Assembly (NCBI RefSeq): GCF_032854445.1
Contig: NC_088303.1
Location: 14,703,501-14,767,500 of the forward strand
Direction of reading: 5' to 3'
Length of the DNA: 64,000 bases
DNA from: Liolophura sinensis
Lineage: Eukaryota; Mollusca; Polyplacophora; Chitonida; Chitonidae
Both the position numbers and the translations under genes were made by a program. The notes under the pieces were generated by a model. It was not told the origin of the DNA and made no database searches. It worked only from the letters and a program-made list of their open reading frames with translations. This document shows, one piece after another, positions 24,055-35,800 of this stretch; positions within the stretch are counted from its first letter, which is position 1, and the number at the start of each line of letters is the position of its first letter.

Positions 24055-25440
24055 CAATGTACAAGTATATAGGGCATTTACTATATGAAAGAAACTATAT
24101 ATAAATATTTAGACTAACGTCATGAATTATTTTTGTACCACCCGATTTGCATTATCTGCAATTAAAAAAAACATCATTATAGCACATCTAACAGACCGCA
24201 AATTTAAGCCTTTCGCCCTCCTATGGAGAGATGATATCACAAGAATTTTGTGTATATTTTCAACTTTGTATTGTGATACTGTTGTGAAATGCTGTTATAT
24301 CTGTACTCATGAATGCATATACTCACAAATACTCCTTCGATGCTGTTAATATGCTCCATTTTAGAACTTTTCTTCACATTATCCTGTGATAAAACTATTT
24401 TTCTGTGTTATCTTCTACTTTAAAGCGCTTCATCTTAGTGATTTGCAACTGTGTATAGACATATACCAAGGTAATCAAATTTCAAATGTAAAACCAAAGT
24501 TAAGTTTTGTCAGTGTCTTATTTAATCCATGGCTATATAAGTTTTTTTCAGAAGTTCTCAAAATACCATGCGGCTGATAGGACTGAAAAGAGATCACCAT
24601 TTTGATATCACGTGAGGCCTAAGCATCACTGAAAGTGTACGCATTTTGTGGTATATGTACTACTAATGACTGTACAGCCCTTATCTTTTCAAACTTCATG
24701 TCGTGTGCGGGAACTTCAAAGCTAAGTATAGAGAAATCTATGTATCTATATATATATAGAGAATGTTTTGCTTGAATTTTTTTCCTTTCAGATTATTTCG
24801 ATTTAAGGAAGAAAAAGCCGGAGTGAAGAGTATATTAACAATCCATCAAACTCACAGATCTTTGAAGGTCACAAAGTTTTTCCTGCCGCTATTGACTTTC
24901 GCCTCTGTCTTCTCACAGTTTCGTATTCGCCAGACTTTAGCAATTCAAAGCGTTGAGTTTCAAAGGCTATTTTGTTTTGTGGAGGGGAACTTCTGTTTCG
25001 TCCTATTCTCGTAGCTTATTGGGCATATGTAAGTGAGAAAAGGCGAGAAACAGCGAGAAACTGATCGTATCCTGATCACTGGGATTACTTATAATTTGAG
25101 GTGTGCAGACGTTTCATGTACATGCTGTATGTATTGTAGTCATAGTTTTAGTACTGTCACACTTGTACAATTGCAATAAACAAGCCTGTACTTTTTGTGT
25201 AGAAAATTAGTTTAGAAATACGCAGTGTTAAATCTGTCGTTATTAGTTAAATATGACTATGATTGATTAATAATATTATATCGTGCATTTATAGATTTAA
25301 TTGCTTTATTGGATTTGTGTCCAACATTGTTCTCAGAAATAACGTTGGCAAGGGTTTACAAGAGCGGGGAGGCGTGGGAATGAGAGAAAACCACATTGAC
25401 CTTCGCGAACTCAGTGGTCAAAGATAGATGCAGCGAGCCG
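24055..25440. other. Non-coding DNA downstream of the chitin-deacetylase-like gene
   Basis: AT-rich with no conserved frame. A canonical AATAAA at 25175-25180 followed by T/GT-rich sequence could be a polyadenylation signal for the upstream gene, but it lies 1.1 kb past the stop and is unproven. Confidence 0.4.
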
Positions 25441-25447
25441 ACGTTTT

Positions 25448-25606
25448 TGATTGATTTGTTTATTTGATGGGTGTTTTACGTCGAACTCCAGAATATGTCA
25501 CTAACACGACCGGGTGATCGGCATTATGGTAGGCGGAAACCGGGCAGAGCTTGAGCAAAACCCAAGACCTTGCACCCACAGGTTGCTGGCGGACCTTCCT
25601 ACATAT
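25448..25606 (-). mobile_element. SINE-A copy, inverted partner of the next one
   Basis: Minus-strand element readable on the plus strand as TTTATTTGATGGGTGTTTTAC, GCATTATGGTAGGCGGAAACC, GGGCAGAGC and CAGGTTGCTGGCGGACCTTCC. The tRNA-like head is truncated. It faces head-to-head a plus-strand copy starting 20 bp away. Confidence 0.75.
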
Positions 25607-25625
25607 CCAACGCTTTAAAGGCTTA

Positions 25626-25844
25626 AGCCTCTCACCAATGCGGTCGCTGTGAGTTCAAGTACAGCTCATGCTGGCTTCCTCTCCGGCCGTACGTGGGAAG
25701 GTCTGTCCAGCAACCTACGGATGGCCGTGGGTCTCCCCCGGGCTCTACCCGGTTTCCACCCACCATAATGCAGGCCGCCATCGTGTAAGTGAAATATTCT
25801 GGAGTACGACGTAAAATACCAATCAAATAAATAAATAAATAAAT
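25626..25844 (+). mobile_element. SINE-A copy, head truncated
   Basis: Starts in the B-box region (CAATGCGGTCGCTGTGAGTT) and runs through GTACGTGGGAAGGTCTG, CGTGGGTCTCCCCCGGGCTC, CCACCATAATG, TAAGTGAAATATTCTGGAG and a tail of AAATA repeats. The first part of the tRNA-like head is absent. Confidence 0.8.
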
Positions 25845-25899
25845 TTAAAGGCTAGAGCCAGAGAGGGCCCCTTACATCATATATACAAGAGAGCTGCTT

Positions 25900-25948
25900 G
25901 CAGGATATTCATTTATTTTTTTATTTGATTGGTGTTTTACGTCAAGAT
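25900..25948 (-). mobile_element. SINE-A tail fragment
   Basis: TTTATTTGATTGGTGTTTTACGTC only, the reverse-orientation 3' end of the family. Confidence 0.5.
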
Positions 25949-25949
25949 A

Positions 25950-26940
25950 TATGCGTTGTCAATACGGGGAGAGGGGTAGGGGATGAGAGACGACATCTTA
26001 CCTGTTGTCCACTTGACCCTGTCAGTTCAGTTCAGTCCGGTCACTCTGACCCATACATAGTCTACTTTATTTTAACCCACTTGTACAAGCTTCTCACCCT
26101 GGGGACCGGTTTAGACGAGTTATAATCACTGTGCAGATAACCATGACTATCATCATTGATACATACATGATATAGCCATGGGCCAGTTTGATAAGACATG
26201 CATCAAATAATGGGAAAAGAAATAATAATGGAGTTATTATTTCAGAGTTCTCTGTATTGATTACCTGAGTAATTAAAGATTGAAGAATATCACTTTAATT
26301 TTGTCTTGTGACTGTAGGTCAACAGCAGCCAAGATAATAATTAAGCCTGTAATGGGGGCACATGCACAAGAGAAAAATCGATGGTTTCTGATGGCGATAA
26401 ATTCTTCAAATCAATATATAGGACAAGTATAGCTACATTATATGTCGAGAAACGTCTTCATCTTTACCACAACGAACCAATCACAAATCCGCACGATCAG
26501 GTGTAGCATTTTCAGAACGTGGTCACTTTAAAAAGTGGTCACTTGAAGGGTCTATATTGAAGTATGGGTGCATCGCTATAGCCTGTAAACTTTCACGAAA
26601 CGAATTGCACACTATTTATAAGAGCATTTCGGCCTCGGGCTTAATTCTTTGCGACCAAGTGCTTGTTTACTGCACGGGTTTTTGGCAGTCTTCGTTTTCA
26701 TTAGTGAGAGAGTCATTCCCCAGATTTTGCCCCGAAGGCACACGTGTATACTCACCAGATAAAAAATACTGCCACATTTTTTAAGTACAGTGCTCAATGG
26801 AAACACAGCTGAATCTAGCTTTTGGAACATTTTTACGTCACCTTAAATAAAGCTATCATTCAGTATCCATGCATGTACATAAACCATGCGTGCACAGAGA
26901 CATTTCTCCAAATGATTTCTTTCAATGCTTTTATTGAATT
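25950..26940. other. Non-coding, nothing recognised
   Basis: No conserved reading frame or structured repeat is seen. Confidence 0.4.
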
Positions 26941-26942
26941 GG

Positions 26943-27042
26943 GCATCAATGCGGTCGTCGGGAGTTCAAGTCCAGCCCATGCTGGCTCCCTTCCCGGCCG
27001 AGAAGGTCTGCTGCAACCTGCAGATGGTCGGGAGTTTCCCCA
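26943..27042 (+). mobile_element. SINE-A internal fragment
   Basis: Contains ATCAATGCGGTCGTCGGGAG, TTCAAGTCCAGCCCATGCTGG, CGGCCGAGAAGGTCTGC and TGCAGATGGTCGGGAGTTTC. Both the front of the head and the whole 3' part are lost. Confidence 0.65.
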
Positions 27043-27049
27043 GCGATCA

Positions 27050-28585
27050 TGTCGTTGTTAAAAGTTGGTATCTGAAATTTGGTAATTTGCAAAATCAGGA
27101 AACGTGACTCAACTTTCAAACGAAGCGAAAACATGCACATCTGCCAGCCGTCTGCAAAAAATCAATGCAGTAGTTGCAATATTTCATGGTATATTTTCAG
27201 CAAGGTGATAATACTTACTAAGCTAATGTTTATGTCTGCATGTCTTCTATCACTAACGCTGGATTTTAATTATAATGCCGATTAGGAATTCTTTTTTGTT
27301 TTTACGATTTTGCGGATGCCCCTTACTCCCCGTTCAGAGGGCCGAACTCCTTCTTAGCACACAAATCTTCAATATTTTTCATGTTCAAGTCTCGGTACAT
27401 CTCTTTGTATTTACTTTAAGTTTTCAAAGCGGCATTTAGGACATGTCTCCAGGCGTCTGAAATCTCAGAGCTTCCGGGACTGGGCGGCCTACATATGGAA
27501 GCGACCCGATAACTATAGGACCCCTTGCAACTACTGTAGGTAGGAAATCGTCCCACTTCATTGCACCAGTGAGGTGTAATTTTTCTTCATGCAGGTAATT
27601 TAAATCAACAAGAAATTATTTTGGTTTGTCTTCATAAAGTGTAAAGCTACATGTTAGACAAGGTTAGATACATTATTGTAAACGTGCACAAATAATATAC
27701 AGTATTCCTCCAATGAAAGGTCAGTGGCTATTTACTGCAACTAACAGCATATCAGACAATTACATTGAGAATGTGGCACCTGTTTATCAGTTTAGCTTCC
27801 TAATAAATGTCTGTTAAAGACTGTCATAGGCCTGTATCACGGTACAATTCGTAAGACAAAACTTGTTTCAAATACCAACATTATAGAGGGAAAAGGATAT
27901 TATCCTATACATTTAACGGCATGCAGTAAGCTGGTGGTTTGATAGGCTACATACAAACTTTAACCGCATACCGGCGAAGCCCATGCCTCATTTCGCAGAC
28001 GATCTCTCACTGTGAGCAGGTTGGCATTTGACCTGAGCGACCGGGTGGGGGGGGGGGGGGGCGATTTCCCATCTGGTTGCAAGGGGTTATTTGTGCCGAA
28101 ATGTGCAGTGTATGCTTGTTCACGAGCTTGAAGATGGATATTTTTCCTCTTGAAACATGCTCAAACGCATGTGCGGCTATATAGATCCAAGAGTTTCCGG
28201 GGACTTAGCGGACCCTCTGGACCCTCGCCTCATTGGTTGGGATAATGTCTCCCCCACCCTTGATATTTGCTGCCTTTGTCCCTGATCAAATACACTTCAA
28301 ATGTTCTCCTTACAGGTTATTAGGAAATAGGTTTTTTTATAGATAAATCATACCACCATTATTTTGATTATTGCTTTAAATGGATCACAAGGTACGATTG
28401 TTGTGCAAGAGTCACAGGGCCTCAAAAGTTTCCTTTTGATGCAAGGGGAATAACTCGAACTTTTTCCTCATTTCAGAGTAGTTCTCTCCCATTATCTTCA
28501 CCTTATTATAAATAACGAAATAAAAGGATTGTGTTTAACGTATATGAGAAAATACAGGCAATGGTAATCGCATGGTTAATGATAT
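27050..28585. other. Non-coding DNA with a 15-base G run
   Basis: No gene is recognised. A homopolymer of 15 G lies at 28047-28061. The rest is unremarkable. Confidence 0.45.
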
Positions 28586-28589
28586 GGTT

Positions 28590-28752
28590 GATTTGATTGA
28601 TTGATTTATCTGATTGGTGTTTTACGCTGTACTCAATGATATTTCACTTATAAGATAGCGCCCAGCAGTATGTTATTGGGAGGAATCTGGGCACAGCCTG
28701 GGAGAAACCCATGACCATCCGCAGGTTGCTGCAGACCTTCCACGTGTGGTTG
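28590..28752 (-). mobile_element. SINE-A copy, 5' truncated
   Basis: Minus-strand copy readable as GATTGATTTATCTGATTGGTG, ACTCAATGATATTTCACTTA, CCATCCGCAGGTTGCTGCAG and ACCTTCCACGTG. It ends before the tRNA-like head. Confidence 0.7.
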
Positions 28753-28754
28753 AA

Positions 28755-29685
28755 GCCGCAGTCATTAAACATGGTTTATTGTTAGACCCCATACCATTAC
28801 TTCCGTCAAGAGATCAGATGTTTTTGCAGTCATTTATATTTGTCTGCCTGCCCGCAATCACTTTACGGAAAATGTTAAGCAAGGATTTTGAATGGGGAAA
28901 CTGAACTTTCAAGTTCTTTCCTTCTGTAATTATATGTTTATAGGGCCTATGTGAAAGTTGTACTTTGTCATGGTAGCGTCATCACTTTAATTGCCTGTGG
29001 CTATCTTAACTGAAGGGACTGTCCGTCCGGTAACAAACAAGTCTGTAGGTCTGCGTGTGTAAAATTTAAGGCGTATAAACTGAATCTGTGTATTTCAGGT
29101 GTACAGTTTTCATATGTAGGGCTATCGCTGTACATGTACACTGGATCTTTCAGACATACATATTAGTCAAATGTTTGTACAGGCACTTTAAATACAGCAA
29201 CTGAACATATGCGTAATTCTAGAATAAATACTAGAATAATACGTTTATTTGCCATAGTTGCCTCCAGGGAAGAGAATCAGATTCAGTTCCCAAGCTGCCT
29301 CCAGTTTATTATTATTATTATTATTTTATTTTTTTTTTTTTGTAACTAACGATTAATATATATATATATATATAAGAAAATTTTCAAGTCATTGGATATA
29401 AAATAAAATTGACCGACTTTTTGAGCACTTTTCGCGGAAGGAGCTGATGAGCCATTTGTTTAAATGGTGATTGGACAATCTCTTGACCTTGCAACAAACA
29501 TAACAATCCATTGGTCGAAAATACCACACCTCCATTGCTGACCTAATTATTTTTCATCCTGTTTTTCAGCAAAAGTCAGTAACTTCTAAAGGAAGACCTT
29601 GTTTACAAAAACTTTTCAGAAGAGACTTCATAAATACGGCATAAATTTTGTTTGAGTCATGTTCAATGCCGACCTATTTTTTTAT
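28755..29685. other. Non-coding DNA with a TA microsatellite
   Basis: A T run and TTATTA repeats at about 29308-29342 are followed by a TA-dinucleotide run at 29355-29374. No gene is seen. This is the distal upstream region of ALDH4A1. Confidence 0.45.
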
Positions 29686-29689
29686 GCCC

Positions 29690-29822
29690 ATTATTTGGCG
29701 GGAGTTCGGCTATTGCACATGGTTGAATGTCAAACGGAGTGCGCTGAGTGAATGAGGTTGTAAATGATTATCAGCGAAGCTGTCAAGCATAAATACAGCC
29801 AGACGACTAAATCCCATTCAAC
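29690..29822 (+). promoter_or_regulatory. ALDH4A1: Putative ALDH4A1 promoter and 5' UTR
   Basis: Defined only by position before the predicted first coding exon. An E2F-like word TTTGGCGGGA occurs at 29694-29703. ATAAATA at 29789-29795 is only about 30 bp before the ATG, too close to act as a TATA box unless the leader is nearly absent. The start codon has a favourable A at -3 (CAACATG). The transcription start is not determined. Confidence 0.25.
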
Positions 29823-29863
29823 ATGTTGGCTATGAAGAAATGTGTCTTATACTGCAGCAGAAG
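29823..29863 (+). CDS. ALDH4A1: ALDH4A1 exon 1 (presequence start)
   Basis: Encodes MLAMKKCVLYCSR plus two bases of codon 14. The donor is AGAAG followed by GTATGT at 29864. Phase 2 fits the exon at 34382 exactly, giving AGC (Ser14). The peptide is basic without acidic residues, as mitochondrial targeting signals are. Predicted from these features; a different upstream first exon is possible. Confidence 0.7.
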
Positions 29864-32800
29864 GTATGTGATTTACGCAGGTTGTCCTTCTAGCATGCGT
29901 GTGTTTGCAGACGGATTATACATCCGCTTTCACTCAACCAAGTACGATGTTGTTGTTGTTTCCATAAAATCGGTCAGCTTTAAGATAACCTTAGACGCAT
30001 ATACAGGATACGCATTAAGTTAGAGCAGCCAAACGTTGGCAGTGTTTCTTGTTTGGCTCTGTCGATGTCTTCAAACGTAGTTGTTCACGTCAAACAACAT
30101 GAATTTAGCATAAATGTAGGTGTAAGTTAGATAATGTGCTGTGTCAAAGCGTTAACCTAATGAAGTAGACGTGTGCCCACACGCAAAATTTAGATATCAT
30201 CAGATGGCGAACATGGCTGGTTGTTCAAAGTTTCTGCTATGTTGTGGACTAGAAATGCTGGAGATCACCATAAATGCAGTCGGTTTTACTCCAGTAAAGA
30301 TGGCTGTTTGAAAAAATGTCAGGTGGGAAACGCTACGGAGGTTTTAAGTGCGGATAGAAAAATGACCAGCGTTAAATTTAGAAAGGGACCACTGTTAGGC
30401 GTATTGTTAGCACACAGCATCTGTTGGATTGGTAGTACTGACTGGTTGAGGATTATTTGGGTACGCCATATTCGTTGAGCAGGCATGAATATGACGTATC
30501 CAAATATTCCAGGGGCCTCCGTGGCTCAGTCGGTTAGCGCGTTAGCGCAGCGTAATGACCCAGGAGTCTCTCACCAATGCGGTCGCTGTGAGTTCAAGTC
30601 CAGCTCATGCTGGCTTCCTCTCCGGCCGTACATGGGAAGGTCTTCCATCAACCTGCGGATGGTCGTGGGTTTCCCCCGGGCTCTGCCCGCTTTCCTCCCA
30701 CCATAATGCTGACCGCGGTAGAAGAAGAGAAATATTCTTGAGTACGGCGTAAAACACCAGTCAAATAAATAAATAGATCAATCAAATATGCCAAACTACT
30801 CAAGCAGCAAGTCATGGGCCTGTACTCAGCACAGGGAGAACATTCAGAGTCCTATAAGTCGTAACCATACATTTTTGATGCGTAAGATGAAAGTGGAAGG
30901 ATTTAAGTTGTGATATTTAAGGGTACCATGCCCATGTTTAAATACAAGGGCTACGATTATGTGTGTTGTAAATAATACAGCCAGGATTTGTTTGTGTTTG
31001 GTTATTCACTTTTAACCAACAGTTTCCCATAGATAGGGAACAACCAACATGTATTTAGCATACATGATGAACATGAATATGCAAACAAAACCATATATTT
31101 GTGGAGATTTGTATGAAGCCACATGAGCATTCCATGAAGACAAGGATAGATTGCTACTCCCTGGTGTGTTTTGTGTGACATCTGCTTTACCCACATGCCT
31201 GATACATAATTGCTCCTGATTTTATGTTTACACACTGAGTTTACATAATCAGTGGCCACAGGTGGAGATATCTGGTTGGAAGTGGTTTGCCCTAATACAC
31301 ATTGTACCTGGCTATATCGTAACACCCCTGATATAACTGTCCACAAGGTCATTAAACATGAGAATGAATATGGAACAAGAGCATTTTACTCTAGGGACCT
31401 CTAACATGGGTCAGGTCACAAAGATAAATCTGATGATGGTTACGTGTTGTTCGAGTAGCGGAGCTTTGCTCAGAAATATGGTACAGATAAGTACTTGTAT
31501 ATCTATATATAATACATATGAATCTTAAAAAGTCTTATTTTCTATATCATGATTTGTTTTATGTCTTGAATTATAAATGAAGTAGCTTTGTTTGTTGTAG
31601 GCTTTAAATATAAGTATTTGAGGATGAATTAGTTTTATAGAAAACTCTTTCTCTGGCTCTTTCCCTGTGATATGCGCAACTGTAATGCAATGCCATTAGA
31701 ACTCATAACTGTTCAAGCTTTACTGTTTTCTGAACTGTAACTCAAGAACATGGATGTGACCATTCATAATCACCATTGTTACAGATGCATCAACAAGACA
31801 TTTGTACATGTATTAGATATTACTGCGTTTGAATACAGTACAAGAGTAAATTGGAATCTGCATCAGAGTGGAAGCAGACTAAAGAGCGTAGTCTGGTATA
31901 TCTTGTTGAGGGGTCTACAGATTTCTACAAGAAACCAGTAAGAATTTAGAGTATGCATGTGAGCTGGTAGGTGGCTCAATTCCGGGGTTTCAGTGGCGGA
32001 GGGGGCTAGCACGCCAGCACGCCAGCACAGCGCATGACTCAGGCGCCTCTCACCAATGTGGTCGCTGTGAGTTCAAATGTAGCTCATGCTGGCTTCCTCT
32101 CCGGCTGTATGTGGGAAGGTCTGACAGCAACCCGTGGATGGCCGTGGGTTTCCCCCGAGCTCTGCCCGTTTTGCGCTCACCATATTGCTGTCCGCTGTCA
32201 TGTAAGTGAAATATTCTTGAGTACGGCATAAAATCCCAATCAAATAAATAAATAAATGTTGCTCAAGTCAGGACTGAGATTTGTCTCGACTGGGTGCAGT
32301 GGTTTTCTTCACTAGTAAATCTGTCTGGGTTCATGCCACTTTTTGTACACTTAAATATCCTTGAAAACGACATGAGACATCAGTGTTCAGTAAATCGGTA
32401 TAGGTGAAAGTCTGTAGCATTGTCTGACCTATGCATGTTGACGTATGAACAATGGGTCAGTTTGTGAAATGGGTGAGATAACTTCCCATACCTCCATCAT
32501 GTGTACCTTGCTATCAGTATTATCTCTAAGCTGCAATCTGTTAAAATAAGCATGAGGTCAAGGTCACCTTGGCTTTGGTGGTTTTCATGTTGATTGATGT
32601 GTTTATCAAACAATATATAAAGTTTGAATATGGGGGCTCATGTATTCCTGGTTCCCCAACATTGTCATCGTGTCATGTATAGGTCAGGGCCCATTTTTTT
32701 GCCTTCTAGGATGGAGTGTTTCTTGACAAAACTTAATCAAACACTTCCTAGGTTTAGTATTATATTGCTTAAACAAAATACTTTTGCTTAAGCAAAATAA

Positions 32801-35800
32801 CTTCAGAAGTTTTGAGAAACAGGAGCCAGGTATTTTGAGGACTAGTGTGTATCATGGATACAAGAATACATGTCTATATATGGTGATTGATAAAACTTTG
32901 TAGTTGTGAGAAAATTATCACACTAAGGCCATCCTTAAGTAGATGTTTGTTGACATAATCTGAGCGACTCCCTCCAAAAAGGGCCCAAACCTACTCCAAA
33001 TATAATTATCTCTGGTTTTTGATAAATTATTTTTTCTCTCAATGTTAATTTCTTTAAGTCTCACTATTTTCCCTTAGACAGAATAAACAAATACCAAGAT
33101 GGAAAGAAGTTCATTTTAATCAAACCTTATAGAAGAGGTGCGTTTGTGTGACTGGTCTGTTAGGCATGCTGCAGACTGTACATGAAATATGGAGCAGCAT
33201 GTATACAAAGTTGAAATCAGGCCCAAGAAAAAGGCCTGTATATGGCCACAGATCAGACAGTCATGCAGCTCAGCAGAAGGGTATACAATTGTAGTGGCTA
33301 GTGTCAGTGTCTGCAGCATGGTATTTCAGTGAGGCAGCACGATGGAGACAGATAGTATTAAAGTTGGCAATTTGACTGAGACAGGCCCTCCACAAGAAGC
33401 TACATTTAATACGTGTGACTGAAATACTGTTTTTGAAATTCATTAAGTCTTATGTTTATGCTTGCAACCATGTGTTGGGCTCTGCAAGATTTCCTCCACC
33501 CATAAACCTGACCCCACCTTACAAATTAAACATTCTTGAGAATGTTATCAGATAAACAAAAGTGTGTTTTCCTAAATTGGCTAATTTTGCCTGCAATTTA
33601 CACATGCATGACATGCACATTTTATAAATTCCATGGCCCTGACCTAAGCCTACATTGTATATGTTCATTTAGGTATAACATATGTGAAAACATGAACAGA
33701 ATCATTATATATTTATATATGCCCATGTGCATGTATAATGAATCAAGCTGTGATAAAGTTAATCATGTGCATAAGTTTTAATAAGTACAATATTGCTGTA
33801 CTGATTTTATCTTGAGACTGTGTGTTATATTTCTGTGGTGGTAAGATACATTGGTAAGTATGCAGATCTCTAGTTTGTACAATGGTTTGAATGTGATGTG
33901 TTACAATGTTGATGCTCTGGAATGCATCAGCTGTAGGTCACCAAGGAATTCTTATCTTTTTCATTTTTTCTTATTCTGATCAATGAAGAAGATACATGTA
34001 GAAATTTCAACATTGAAAAGAAAAAGTACCTCTTTGAATCACAAGAAAACTCTTAAAAAGTTTTTGGAGTTTTGGTTGGGTTAGGCCCAAAAAACATATT
34101 TTTTATTGATGGCCTTGTTTTGCTTGTCTTGACCTCTGGTTCAAGCCCAAGGTGTTTTTTTTTCTTTTTCAATTAAGAAAAATTAGGAAAGAAAAGTAAA
34201 GTGTGTTGCATTTTGTAGGTGTGTGATTGAATAATCTGCTAAGTGATTGTGTACCCGTACTTGTTTACTTGCTTATGGGTTTTTTTTATTCCGAAGTATT
34301 ACTTGGTTTCATCAATCAAAGAAATAAATAGGCATATATGAGAACTCTTGATGAGAACTTTGGTGTGTGCGTGTGTTGTAGCTCAGTAAGCATGACAAGG
34401 GTCATGTCGTCTAGCAGTCTGTCAGACTTCAAGGCCTGGAATGAGCCCATGTTTGATTACGGCCCTGGCAGTGAGGAGAGGGCCAAGCTGGAGGCGGCCA
34501 TTAAACAGTATGATGGTCAGGTGACTGATATACCCATTGTGATTGGTGGAGAGGAGATCAGGACTAGTGATGTCAGATACCAGGTGGCGGTAAGTTTCTA
34601 TGGCAGTAAGTAGCTGAGACAAAATGACCTTGGTTATTTCTTCAACATTTTCTTGCATGTCATGAGGAAAGTTTACAAGAAAGAAAATCAAAATAAAATG
34701 TTATCACCAAGAATGGCTGCATAAGCAGTGGCGTCAGAAGGAAATTAAGATATTGGGATGGGGAGGCGATAGGCGGCAACATTCACTTCACATAAAAAGA
34801 GTATATAGCTAAAAAATTTACATGCTGAAAGTGAAAGAGTTTTAAAAGCTTACCTTAGAGGAGGGTTAAGAGGCCGCTTTTTGGGGACCCAGATGCTCCC
34901 GGACCTTAGATCACCATAGACACATTCTTGAGGAAAGATTCAAAGTTTAGGCAGTGAGACATGGTTCAAAGATTACAGAGCCGTAATAGAGACTTCGTTA
35001 CTAACATTTCTTAAGAGCCGGGCGGAGGATGGCAGTGTAAAATTCTGTTTGAGCACATAAGGCGAGGGTCCAAGGGATGCCAAGGTGTTATTTCTATATG
35101 ACAGCCACAGATGAGGTGAAATATTTTCACTGTGTAAAAAGGCATCATAAAAGAGACTTTTCTGATTGATAGATAGAAAAGAAAGACCTTCTTAACATAA
35201 TTTGGAATACTTTTCTTACTTCACGTTATTTGTGAAAACCAAAAATGTCTGGTTGGATATGGTACATCATACTTTGCTCTTTTGTTTTCAGCCTTTTGAT
35301 CATCAGAAAAAAATAGCAAAGTACCACTATGCATCAGCGGTGAGTATAATTTGTGCTATTGTGGCATATCGTGCTTATTGCACAATACTGCACAATATTT
35401 ACTCTGTGGTAATCATCTATATATTTTACACTTGTGGTCTAATGACAGTTGATCAGCCAGCCTTGATCAACGAGGTTATATGATGTAAAGTGTCCAAATC
35501 CATCGGCCACTAGTTTGGCTGAGACTTTTATGTCAGGAAGGGGTATCGTGTAGCTGCCAAAGGGCTGTGGTTTTCTCCGTTCTCTATTTAATTTCTGGTC
35601 ATCCCATAGGATAAGTGAAATATTCCAAATAAGTGTGGCATTAATTAAATAATTGTAAATGTTTCAACTGAATTATACAAACAGTGAGGAAAGATGATTA
35701 CTGTAGTATGGTAGCAATGGTAATTGTACATCTAGGGTCATCAAGAGCACTCTCAGACATCATGTAGATGAATGTAGCCTACAGGTAGAGTACAAAATTT

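Noticed and set aside
29789-29795. ATAAATA as the TATA box of ALDH4A1
   Set aside because: It is only about 30 bp before the start codon, leaving no room for a leader.
30221-30478. 85-codon frame in ALDH4A1 intron 1 as an alternative first exon
   Set aside because: It has no donor that joins exon 2 in phase and no resemblance to the family N-terminus.
30485-30752. Short frames with ASVAQSVSALAQ or SSSPAHAG-type peptides
   Set aside because: These are translations of the SINE-A head and body and recur at other SINE-A copies.
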